Part shown: positions 1 to 8,054 of the stretch, piece by piece
How the letters are laid out: each line of letters starts with the position of its first letter
Position numbering within the stretch: position 1 is the stretch's first letter
DNA from: Sphingobacteriales bacterium
GTDB taxonomy: Bacteria; Bacteroidota; Bacteroidia; Chitinophagales; JADIYW01
Assembly (NCBI GenBank): GCA_016719635.1
Contig: JADJYT010000007.1
Location: forward strand, 124,001-188,000
DNA length: 64,000 nt
Reading direction: 5' to 3'
Translations under genes and position numbers: made by a program
Notes under the pieces: model-generated
What the model saw: the letters and a program-made list of their open reading frames with translations, nothing else
What the model was told of the DNA's origin: nothing
Databases searched by the model: none

Positions 1-2
1 TT

Positions 3-143
3 GGTAATAAGATGCATCAGTCAAAAGTTATACCATTTGAAAATTCTGACAAGATGACATTTTTGTATTGTAAAAAAACGGACAGGAACATCGTCATTCC
101 AAATGAGGAACAAAGAGAAGAGCCTCAACGTGTTAAAGTGTAA
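3..143 (+). CDS. Possible 3' end of a gene cut by the window edge
   Basis: One frame stays open from the window edge for 46 codons and ends at TAA at 141-143. I do not recognise the peptide. Its last third overlaps a dispersed repeat that begins near position 92, so the real C-terminus may have been replaced by repeat sequence, or the frame may simply be open by chance. No start is visible inside the window. Confidence 0.25.
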   Translation, partial: GNKMHQSKVIPFENSDKMTFLYCKKTDRNIVIPNEEQREEPQRVKV

Positions 144-180
144 CTGTTATTGATGGGATTCCTCGCCTCACCCGGAATGA
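92..180. repeat. Imperfect inverted REP-like repeat
   Basis: A left arm beginning CGTCATTCC with GAGGAAC nearby faces a right arm containing ATTCCTCGCCTC and ending GGAATGACGG. The two arms are inverted copies with mismatches. Similar GTCATT...GAGGAACGA-type sequences occur near 24520, 26666, 28140 and 28375, which suggests one dispersed repeat family. It lies between the edge fragment and the SDR gene, downstream of both. Confidence 0.45.
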
Positions 181-211
181 CGGTACTCATTAGGCAAGAT
201 GATGTGATAAG

Positions 212-916
212 TTATCTTGGATTTGTTGACCAAATCGTAGCTTCAGGGATAAAGCCGACTTCCCGCATTTCCAGCATGGAAACCATCAGGTGTGCCACAT
301 CCTGCGCTTCCAGTTTGGTGGGATTGAAGTCGCGTTTCGGTCTGCCGGAGTTTGCCACAAAATTGGTCTGCACTTCGCTGGGATGCACCATCATCACCCG
401 GATGTTGTAGGGTCGGAGTTCTTCCCGCCAGCATTCCGTCATACCCCGCAGTGCCCATTTGGAGGTGGAATAGGCCGTGCCCATCTGGTGGCCTTTCAGC
501 GCGGAAGTGGAGGCGACATTGATGATATTGCCGTGGTGCTGTTTAATAAAATAGTTTGCGCATTCCCTGCCGCACAGCATCGCACCTACGACATTCGTTT
601 CCAGAATGTCTTTGAATTTTTGTGTGTCGATATTTTGTAATAACTCGAAATAGCCAAAACCTGCATTATTAATCAGGACATCCAATCCATCCATTTTTTT
701 GACGGCTGTTTTGACCAGTTTTACTACTTCCTCTTCTTTATTGACATCTGCCACTACCGGAATAGCCCCGATTTCATCCGCCGCCAGTTTTAATGTTTTT
801 CTGTTGCGTCCGCTGATGACGACTTGTGCGCCTTTAGAAATTAATAGTTTGGCAGTAGCCCATCCAATTCCGGAGCTGCCACCCGTGATTAGGATTTTGG
901 AATTTCTGATTTTCAT
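212..916 (-). CDS. SDR family oxidoreductase (3-oxoacyl-ACP reductase-like)
   Basis: A 234-residue classical short-chain dehydrogenase/reductase, the normal length for a stand-alone enzyme. The nucleotide-binding motif TGGSSGIG is at residues 12-19 and NNAG at 83-86. The catalytic set is a serine near 136-138 followed by Y149 and K153 (YSTSK). The family carries out NAD(P)-dependent oxidation or reduction of carbonyl and hydroxyl groups in the cytoplasm. An acidic residue is not obvious after the second beta strand, whereas SGRNRK (residues 35-40) is basic, which favours NADPH. The substrate cannot be read from sequence. The gene lies 55 bp downstream of the ABC exporter on the same strand and could be cotranscribed with it. 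Confidence 0.85.
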   Translation of the reverse strand: MKIRNSKILITGGSSGIGWATAKLLISKGAQVVISGRNRKTLKLAADEIGAIPVVADVNKEEEVVKLVKTAVKKMDGLDVLINNAGFGYFELLQNIDTQKFKDILETNVVGAMLCGRECANYFIKQHHGNIINVASTSALKGHQMGTAYSTSKWALRGMTECWREELRPYNIRVMMVHPSEVQTNFVANSGRPKRDFNPTKLEAQDVAHLMVSMLEMREVGFIPEATIWSTNPR

Positions 917-971
917 ACATCGTTCTATTTTCGTTTTCCAATTTTATCGTGAAAGTAAACAAATATAGATA

Positions 972-2720
972 TCACTCGTTTTTTCTTTCCCCAATTTGCT
1001 GACGCCACATGGCATAATACAATCCTTTTTCTTCCAGTAACTGACGATGATTTCCGGTTTCAATGATTTTTCCTTTTTCCAGCACATAGATGGTGTCTGC
1101 ATGCATGATGGTGGACAGCCGGTGGGCAATCATCACGGTGATGTGTTCTTTTTTGGCGGCAACGGATCTGATGGTTTGTGTAATCTCTTCTTCCGTTATG
1201 GAATCCAATGCAGAAGTAGCCTCATCAAATACAATGATGTTTGGATGGCGCAGCAAAGCGCGGGCGATGGAAAGCCGTTGCTTTTCACCTCCGGATATTT
1301 TGATACCTCCTTCCCCGATGATGGAATCGATTCCATGCTCGCTGCGCGCGAGCAGGTGCTGGCAGGCTGATTTGTTCAGCACATCCAGAATCTGCTCGTC
1401 TGTAGCTGCCGGATTTACAAACAGCAAATTCTCTTTGATGGTACCCGCAAACAATTGGGTATCCTGTGTGACAAATCCGATTTGAGCACGGAGTTCTTCC
1501 ACATCAATATTGCCGGAATCAATTCCATTATAGGATATAGCCCCATCCTGCGGATTATAGAGTCCAACCAACAGTTTTACTAGCGTGGTTTTTCCGGAGC
1601 CGGATGGGCCTACAAATGCGATGGTATTCCCTTTCGTTACATGAAATGATATATCTTCCACCGCTTTTGTTTTGGCGGTTCGGTGCTGAAAACTTACAGC
1701 CTCAAAGGAAAGGGATTCGATGGCATTTAAATGGATGGCGTGCTGAGGTTTCTGTTCGACGGGCGTATGCATCAGCTTTTCAAAATTCTTAAGTGAAGCT
1801 TCTGCTTCCCTGTAGCTCATAATGACATTGCCCATTTCCTGAAGCGGATTAAATATAAAGAAGGAATAGAACTGTAATGTCATTAATTGTCCTACCCGAA
1901 GGTGGTCTTTAAAGATAAGGTAGAGTAAAAAAAATAAGATACACTGGCGCAAAAAATTTACCATGGTGCCCTGAACGAAGGCGATACTCCGGATTTTTTT
2001 GACTTTTTCAAGTTCCAGGTGTAGGATCTTTAACGTGGTGTCATTTAAGCGTACCACTTCCTGATTGGTTAACCCTAAGCTCTTGATAAGTTCGATGTTG
2101 CGTAAACTTTCGGTAGTAGCGCCTGCCAGCACATTGGTCTGCCGGGTGATGGCAGCCTGTACCGCCTTTATTTTTCTGGATAAGATATTAATGCTGAACC
2201 CTAATATGAAAGAGGCGATGAAATAGGCCATCACCATCAAGGGATATACCTGCACCGAATAAATGATAACGAATATGATTCCCACAATGGCGAAAAAGAA
2301 GACGTTGATGAAATTCTGCATGAATTTTTCTGAATCCAGCCTTACTTTTTGCAGGATATTCAGTGTCTCTCCGCTCCGCTGGTCTTCGAATTCCTGAAAT
2401 GGTAACTGTAGGGCATGTCTCAACCCATCGGTATAAACGTCCGCACCAAAACGCTGGATAACGACATTCATAAAATAATCCTGGAAGGCTTTGGCGATTC
2501 TGCTGACCATGGCCACACTGATGGCACAACCAATCAGGAAGAGTGTGCCTTTGATAAACGAAGCATCCGTATGTTCGGAAGGATTGGTGGCATATCCGTC
2601 GATGATTTTACCAAAAATATAAGGGTCCAGTAAAGAAAAACATTGGTTGATAATGGCGAGGAAAAAGGTCAATGCCACCATCCATCTGTATTTTTGCAAA
2701 TAATGTAATAAAATCTTCAT
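972..2720 (-). CDS. ABC transporter, fused permease and ATPase (exporter type)
   Basis: A 582-residue half-transporter with an N-terminal six-helix transmembrane domain (about residues 15-300) and a C-terminal nucleotide-binding domain. The Walker A motif GPSGSGKTT lies near residue 370, the ABC signature SGGEKQRLS near 473, and Walker B with its catalytic glutamate (VFDEATSALD) near 490, followed by the H-loop IAHRLST. All ATPase residues are present. Such exporters act as homo- or heterodimers in the inner membrane. The MsbA/multidrug/lipid type fits, but the substrate is unknown. No partner half-transporter is adjacent, so a homodimer is likely. A symmetric terminator separates it from the upstream gene. 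Confidence 0.88.
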   Translation of the reverse strand: MKILLHYLQKYRWMVALTFFLAIINQCFSLLDPYIFGKIIDGYATNPSEHTDASFIKGTLFLIGCAISVAMVSRIAKAFQDYFMNVVIQRFGADVYTDGLRHALQLPFQEFEDQRSGETLNILQKVRLDSEKFMQNFINVFFFAIVGIIFVIIYSVQVYPLMVMAYFIASFILGFSINILSRKIKAVQAAITRQTNVLAGATTESLRNIELIKSLGLTNQEVVRLNDTTLKILHLELEKVKKIRSIAFVQGTMVNFLRQCILFFLLYLIFKDHLRVGQLMTLQFYSFFIFNPLQEMGNVIMSYREAEASLKNFEKLMHTPVEQKPQHAIHLNAIESLSFEAVSFQHRTAKTKAVEDISFHVTKGNTIAFVGPSGSGKTTLVKLLVGLYNPQDGAISYNGIDSGNIDVEELRAQIGFVTQDTQLFAGTIKENLLFVNPAATDEQILDVLNKSACQHLLARSEHGIDSIIGEGGIKISGGEKQRLSIARALLRHPNIIVFDEATSALDSITEEEITQTIRSVAAKKEHITVMIAHRLSTIMHADTIYVLEKGKIIETGNHRQLLEEKGLYYAMWRQQIGERKNE

Positions 2721-2770
2721 ACAACAAAGATAGTTGTATAAACAATAATTAAGCGGAAGTAAAAAAATAA

Positions 2771-2797
2771 AAAAAGCGTTCCGAGGAACGCTTTTTT
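2771..2797. terminator. Symmetric rho-independent terminator
   Basis: A perfect hairpin with stem GCGTTC/GAACGC and a four-base loop, flanked by an A-run on one side and a T-run on the other, so it can work in both directions. It sits 16 bp past the stop of the minus-strand secreted protein and upstream of the ABC transporter start, so it should end transcription of the former. Confidence 0.8.
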
Positions 2798-2812
2798 ATC
2801 AAAAATGACTCG

Positions 2813-3358
2813 TTATTTATCATCGTACGTATAACCGATACCTTTTTTCAGAGACTGGTTAGCACTTGCAATACCCGCAATTCCGCCGCCCCATCCGCCG
2901 TAGCTTCCGCCGCCGGATTTTTGGTCAGCAATCATATATACAAACGGGCAGCCCATTTCCGCCGCAGCCTGCAATAATTTCATGTTTGCTTTTTTATCTG
3001 ATTTGGAGCCGCTGAAACCACCGGTGCTTTTTCCTTTCACTTCACCTACCTTTTTCAGACCAACGATTTCGGATTTGTCTAAAAGTATCTCTACCTTCTC
3101 CCAGTCTTCTTTGGATGCGATTACGATTTTTTCAGAAATTTCTTCTGTTCTCCCGCTGGAATACTGGATTTTTTCCACCGCTTTTTTCCCAACCGTTTGT
3201 TCCGCGTCTTCACCTTCATATTTGTAAACGATGGTGAATTCTTCCACTTTTACCACCTTACCATCAATGGTTTTTCCGCTGTGCAGAAAGAGTTTGTCAG
3301 ATGCAAATGCCACTACCATGGCGCATGCAAAGAATACTGTAGTTAATAGCTTTTTCAT
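2813..3358 (-). CDS. Exported hypothetical protein with glycine-rich tail
   Basis: A 181-residue protein with a clear signal peptide (basic MKK start, hydrophobic stretch to about residue 19, cleavage near FAS-DK). The next 70 residues look like a small beta-rich domain (KTIDGKVVKVEEFTIVYKYEG), as in envelope proteins that respond to or bind surfaces, but no named family is recognised. The C-terminal third contains a glycine-rich segment (SGGGSYGGWGGG, about residues 148-159) of low complexity. It is monocistronic, with a strong terminator right behind it. Likely periplasmic or outer-membrane associated. Confidence 0.65.
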   Translation of the reverse strand: MKKLLTTVFFACAMVVAFASDKLFLHSGKTIDGKVVKVEEFTIVYKYEGEDAEQTVGKKAVEKIQYSSGRTEEISEKIVIASKEDWEKVEILLDKSEIVGLKKVGEVKGKSTGGFSGSKSDKKANMKLLQAAAEMGCPFVYMIADQKSGGGSYGGWGGGIAGIASANQSLKKGIGYTYDDK

Positions 3359-3636
3359 AGAATTTAAATTATTTAGATTACAAAATTAATAAACATTTCC
3401 ATTAAATCAACATCTGTGCCAAAAATACACGGATTCAGGTATGAGCAAAAATAACAATAAAATAGGTGTCAAAACTACTTGTTGAATGGTATTTGTGCCT
3501 GCGTGCTGACACGGATATTTTCTCAGTACTTCACGAAAGCAGAAAAATAATGGTATATTTAAATCCCGAAGCCAGGAACTTAAATCACAGGATTATCGTT
3601 CTGATGCTATTATTCATCTATTAAAAATCATACATT

Positions 3637-4590
3637 ATGGCCATCTCCACCATCATCTTAGCCCTATTGGCGGTTACCTTGTTTTTATCTTTTGTAACCG
3701 TTCAGCAAGGTACCATTGCCGTAGTGACCATTTTCGGTAAATACCGCAGAATCATGGGTCCGGGTCTGAATCTGAAAATCCCCTTCATTGAACAGATATA
3801 CAAACGCGTGTCTATACAGAACCGTTCTGTGGAATTAGAATTTCAGGCAATCACCATCGACCAGGCGAATGTATATTTTAAAGCGATGTTGCTGTATGCC
3901 GTGGTAAACACCAATGAAGAAAGCATCAAGAATGTGGCATTTAAATTTATAGACGACCGCAACCTGATGCAGGCACTGGTGCGAACCATTGAAGGGTCTA
4001 TCCGTGGTTTTGTCGCCACCAAGAAACAGGCGGAAGTGCTTTCATTAAGAAAGGAGATCGTAGAAGATGTAAAGGAACAAATCGACCAGACACTCGAAAC
4101 CTGGGGGTATCATCTGCTGGACTTGCAACTGAATGATATCACGTTTGATGAGGCAATCATCAAATCGATGGCACAGGTGGTGGCATCCAGCAATTTGAAA
4201 GCAGCAGCAGAAAATGAAGGCCAGGCGTTATTAATTAAAAAGACCAGGGCGGCTGAAGCAGATGGAAACGCTACCAAAATTGCGGCGGAAGCGGAACGCA
4301 ATGCAGCGCAATTGCGCGGGCAAGGGGTGGCGTTATTCAGAGAAGAAGTGGCAAAAGGCATGAGCCAGGCGGCTAAAGAAATGGAACAAGCTAATCTAGA
4401 TACATCCGTAATCTTATTTTCGATGTGGACAGAAGCCATTAAGAACTTTGCAGAATACGGAAAAGGAAACGTAATTTTCTTGGATGGTTCTACCGATGGT
4501 ATGCAAAAAACCATGAAAGAAATGATGGCGATGAATTTGTTGATGGATCCCAAGATGAACTTTCCAATAAAAGATAAAGAAAAAGAATAA
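3637..4590 (+). CDS. SPFH/band 7 domain membrane protein (stomatin-like)
   Basis: A 317-residue SPFH protein. One N-terminal membrane segment (residues 1-20) is followed by the band 7 core, recognisable from TIFGKYRRIMGPGLNLKIP and VSIQNRSVELEFQAITID. Next comes a charged alanine/glutamate-rich coiled coil (about residues 185-260), which stomatins and HflK/C use to oligomerise into membrane scaffolds. The gene is monocistronic with a hairpin terminator 24 bp after the stop. There is no adjacent NfeD or protease gene, so it is not a classical stomatin operon. The role is probably membrane microdomain organisation. The start at 3637 places the transmembrane helix at the N-terminus, as expected. 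Confidence 0.85.
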   Translation: MAISTIILALLAVTLFLSFVTVQQGTIAVVTIFGKYRRIMGPGLNLKIPFIEQIYKRVSIQNRSVELEFQAITIDQANVYFKAMLLYAVVNTNEESIKNVAFKFIDDRNLMQALVRTIEGSIRGFVATKKQAEVLSLRKEIVEDVKEQIDQTLETWGYHLLDLQLNDITFDEAIIKSMAQVVASSNLKAAAENEGQALLIKKTRAAEADGNATKIAAEAERNAAQLRGQGVALFREEVAKGMSQAAKEMEQANLDTSVILFSMWTEAIKNFAEYGKGNVIFLDGSTDGMQKTMKEMMAMNLLMDPKMNFPIKDKEKE

Positions 4591-4614
4591 GTATATTTTT
4601 AAAGAGTCAAAACG

Positions 4615-4642
4615 AAGAGATGTCGAAAGGCCTCTCTTTTTT
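4615..4642 (+). terminator. Rho-independent terminator after SPFH gene
   Basis: A six-base stem AAGAGA/TCTCTT encloses a 12-base loop and is followed by a run of T. It lies 24 bp after the SPFH stop codon. Confidence 0.55.
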
Positions 4643-4741
4643 ATTTATACAGCAATAAATCATAAATCAGTCAGATTAATTTCTTTACTATTATGAATAA
4701 TGGAAATATGTGTGAAGGATATTATTATTTGGTTTTTAATT

Positions 4742-4980
4742 TTATGTAAATGAACGAATTGGTCCGTTAAACACCCAATCTTTGCCGCTGCAGACCCCAA
4801 TGGGAGATTCTTCATCTTCTGTTATTAACCAAAAGTCAAAACCCTTCTACAATACAATCTTTTGGATAAATTACTGATTTTACTCTTTTAGGTGATATTG
4901 CTTGTAATTGATAATAATCTTGTTCAGTATTAGTTGCATCAAATTTTTCTAAAGATTCCTATATAGAGGATGAACGACAT
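4742..4980 (-). pseudogene. Decayed small gene (hypothetical, about 80 aa)
   Basis: The 490-bp gap before carB holds a minus-strand reading frame that becomes continuous if two indels are corrected. Reading from an ATG at 4980, the frame shifts near 4963, runs through LEKFDATNTEQDYYQLQAIS and KSVIYPKDCIVEG, and is broken by an extra T in a TTTT run near 4850. It then continues as FDFWLITEDEESPIG, CSGKDWVFNGPIRSFT and stops at 4742-4744. The amino-acid composition and the sharp stop look like true coding sequence, but I recognise no family. It is either a pseudogene or carries assembly errors. Confidence 0.5.
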
Positions 4981-5083
4981 AAACACAATCCTGTGAGAGA
5001 CATAGTTTGGAAGAAAAAAATAAAACAACTATACATAAATACTTCATTTAACTCTAACGTAAAATAAATAAATTAGCATGACG

Positions 5084-7918
5084 CTACCTGCTCAGGAACA
5101 TGCTCTTATCCTTGTACAACTGCCTGAAATACGGGTCGAATAAATCCTTGATGAAGTAAATTGCCTCGCCGGTGGATTTCATTTCAGGGCCTAATTCCTT
5201 GTTTACATTCGGGAATTTATCAAACGAGAATACAGGCTCCTTGATGGCATAACCGGTCAGTTTTTCTTTAAACGTAAAGTCTTTCAGCTTGTGCGTACCC
5301 ATCATCACCTTGGTGGCAATATTTAAGTAAGGTATCTGGTAAGCCTTGCATATGAACGGTGTGGTTCTCGATGCACGCGGATTCGCCTCTATCACATACA
5401 CCTTGTCGCCCTTGATGGCAAACTGAATATTAATCAATCCGCGAATTTCCAACGCTTTGCACAATTTTTCAGCATAGTGTTTCATCGTTTCGATGAGAAT
5501 CGGCCCTAAGCTGAAGGGTGGCAATACCGAGTTACTGTCGCCGCTATGGATACCTGCCGGTTCGATGTGTTCCATCACACCCATGATGCGGACGGTTTCC
5601 CCGTCATAAATCGCGTCGATTTCCGCTTCTTTCGCGCGGTCTAAGAAATGGTCAATCAGAATGACATTATCCGGAATGTCTTTTAACAGATTGATGACAG
5701 ATGTTTCACATTCCGCATCGTTAATGACGATTCGCATGCGCTGCCCGCCCAATACATAACTTGGTCTTACCAATACGGGATAGCCTACCTTATTCGCTAC
5801 GGCCAATGCCTCATCCGCATCGGTGGCGGTGCCGTAATCCGGATAAGGAATCTCCAGTTCTTTCAGCAAATCGGAGAAACGTCCGCGGTCTTCGGCGATA
5901 TCCATGCTGTCAAAAGAAGAGCCAATGATCCTAATGCCTCTTTCGTGTAATTTCTTGGAAAGTTTCAATGCCGTCTGTCCGCCCAGCTGCACAATGACCC
6001 CATCCGGTTTTTCATGTTCGATGAGTTCCCACAGATGCTCCCAAAACACCGGCTCGAAATAAAGTTTATCGGCGATATCAAAATCGGTGGAGACCGTTTC
6101 GGGATTACAATTTACCATAATGGCTTCATAGCCCACTTCCTTGATGGCCAGCAAACCATGCACACAGCAATAATCGAATTCAATACCCTGGCCGATACGG
6201 TTGGGGCCGGAACCTAATACGATGATTTTCTTTTTGTCGGAAACATGGCTTTCGTTCTCCGTATCGAAAGAAGAATAGTAATAAGGCGTTTTCGCTTCAA
6301 ACTCCGCAGCACAGGTGTCCACCATTTTATAGACACGCCGGATACCCAATTCTTTTCGTTTCTCATAAACGGCATCTTCTTCTATTCTGCCCAGCAAGAA
6401 TGCCAACTGCACATCCGAATAGCCTTTCTTTTTCGCCTTTACAAGGAGTTCTTTAGGAATGTTATGGAGGGAATATTTTTGGATCTCTTTTTCCAGTTTC
6501 ACCAGTTCCTGAATCTGCATCAGAAACCAGTTGTCTATGCCGGTCAGCTTTTGGATGGTGTGCAAAGGAACACCTAAGTAGATGGCATCTTTAATTTTAA
6601 AGATTCTGTCCCAGCTCGGATGCTGCAGGCTGCCCAGTATCTCTTCTGTCTTGGATAATCCTTTGCCGTCCGCACCCAGGCCCACCTTGTTATTTTCCAG
6701 CGACTGACAGGCTTTTTGCAGGGCTTCGGCAAAATTTCTGCCGATACCCATCACTTCCCCGACGGATTTCATCTGGAGGCCAAGGGTGGAATCACAGCCG
6801 TAAAATTTATCAAAATTCCAGCGCGGGATTTTTACAATCACATAGTCTAATGCAGGCTCAAAGCAGGCCGAAGTGGTTTTGGTAATCTGATTGTTTAATT
6901 CATCCAGATTATAACCAATCGCTAACTTGGCGGCAATTTTGGCTATCGGATAGCCGGTGGCTTTGGACGCCAACGCCGATGAGCGCGATACCCGAGGGTT
7001 GATTTCAATGACAATGATTTCTTCCGTTTCCGGATTCACGGAAAACTGCACATTGCAGCCTCCGGCAAAATTTCCAAGTGCACGCATCATTTTCTGCGCC
7101 TGATTACGCATTTCCTGAAAAACAGGATCCGGTAAGGTCATGGCCGGTGCGACGGTGATGGAGTCGCCCGTATGAACGCCCATCGGGTCCAGGTTTTCTA
7201 CCGTACAGATGATCACGACGCTGTCATTGGCGTCGCGCAATAATTCCAGTTCAAATTCTTTCCATCCCAATACAGCTTTTTCCACCAATACTTCGTGGAT
7301 GGGAGATGCTTTCAGGCCATTTGCCAGCATCACCTCAAACTCTTCCGCTTTGTGGCAGAATCCTCCGCCCGAACCACCCAATGTATAGGATGGACGGATA
7401 ACCAACGGATAACCTATCTTTTGGGCGGCTTCTTTTCCTTCCAGCATAGAGTTGGCAACGAAAGAAGGAGCCACCCCTAAGCCCAGCTCCACACAAAATT
7501 TTCTGAACTCTTCTCTGTTCTCCGTCGTTTCGATTACCTGTAAATCCACCCCGATTACACGTACGTTATATTTTTCCCACAACCCAATCTCAGCGGCTTC
7601 TTTACAAAGGTTCAAGGCTGTTTGTCCTCCCATGGTGGGTAAAACGGCATCAATTTTGCGCTCTTCCAGGATGTCGCTGATGGAGTCTATGGTTAATGGT
7701 TTGAGATAAATATGGTCTGCCGTCACTTCATCCGTCATGATGGTGGCCGGATTGGAATTGATAAGCGACACTTCAATACCTTCTTCACGAAGGGAACGGG
7801 CAGCCTGGGAACCGGAGTAATCAAATTCACAAGCCTGTCCAATGATGATAGGTCCGCTGCCGATGATCAGCACGGATTGAATCGAAGTGTCTCTTGGCAT
7901 TTTGGGAAAGTTTGACAA
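5084..7918 (-). CDS. carB: Carbamoyl-phosphate synthase large subunit
   Basis: A 944-residue CarB that makes carbamoyl phosphate from glutamine-derived ammonia, bicarbonate and two ATP for pyrimidine and arginine synthesis. Both homologous ATP-grasp halves are complete: the first has RPSYTLGGSGGG and the second RPSYVLGGQRM, each preceded by its GSGP...GQ(A/G)xEFDYxxxxA/G pre-ATP-grasp motif. The protein ends in a short tail after the second ATP-grasp domain (YKDKSMFLSR). It therefore lacks the roughly 130-residue MGS-like allosteric domain that brings E. coli CarB to 1073 residues. Shorter forms of this kind are, to my knowledge, usual in Bacteroidota. The carA small subunit is not nearby. 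Start chosen at MSNFPKMPRDTS. Confidence 0.96.
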   Translation of the reverse strand: MSNFPKMPRDTSIQSVLIIGSGPIIIGQACEFDYSGSQAARSLREEGIEVSLINSNPATIMTDEVTADHIYLKPLTIDSISDILEERKIDAVLPTMGGQTALNLCKEAAEIGLWEKYNVRVIGVDLQVIETTENREEFRKFCVELGLGVAPSFVANSMLEGKEAAQKIGYPLVIRPSYTLGGSGGGFCHKAEEFEVMLANGLKASPIHEVLVEKAVLGWKEFELELLRDANDSVVIICTVENLDPMGVHTGDSITVAPAMTLPDPVFQEMRNQAQKMMRALGNFAGGCNVQFSVNPETEEIIVIEINPRVSRSSALASKATGYPIAKIAAKLAIGYNLDELNNQITKTTSACFEPALDYVIVKIPRWNFDKFYGCDSTLGLQMKSVGEVMGIGRNFAEALQKACQSLENNKVGLGADGKGLSKTEEILGSLQHPSWDRIFKIKDAIYLGVPLHTIQKLTGIDNWFLMQIQELVKLEKEIQKYSLHNIPKELLVKAKKKGYSDVQLAFLLGRIEEDAVYEKRKELGIRRVYKMVDTCAAEFEAKTPYYYSSFDTENESHVSDKKKIIVLGSGPNRIGQGIEFDYCCVHGLLAIKEVGYEAIMVNCNPETVSTDFDIADKLYFEPVFWEHLWELIEHEKPDGVIVQLGGQTALKLSKKLHERGIRIIGSSFDSMDIAEDRGRFSDLLKELEIPYPDYGTATDADEALAVANKVGYPVLVRPSYVLGGQRMRIVINDAECETSVINLLKDIPDNVILIDHFLDRAKEAEIDAIYDGETVRIMGVMEHIEPAGIHSGDSNSVLPPFSLGPILIETMKHYAEKLCKALEIRGLINIQFAIKGDKVYVIEANPRASRTTPFICKAYQIPYLNIATKVMMGTHKLKDFTFKEKLTGYAIKEPVFSFDKFPNVNKELGPEMKSTGEAIYFIKDLFDPYFRQLYKDKSMFLSR

Positions 7919-8054
7919 AGATAATAAAAGTAAGAAGTGATAAGAAGAAAGCAGTGAGATTTTTTGTTATAGAATGGTTATTTGATGCAACAAAATGATG
8001 TATGAAGAAGTTAATTATTTATTATACACGTAATTTTTTGATTATTTTTGTTTT

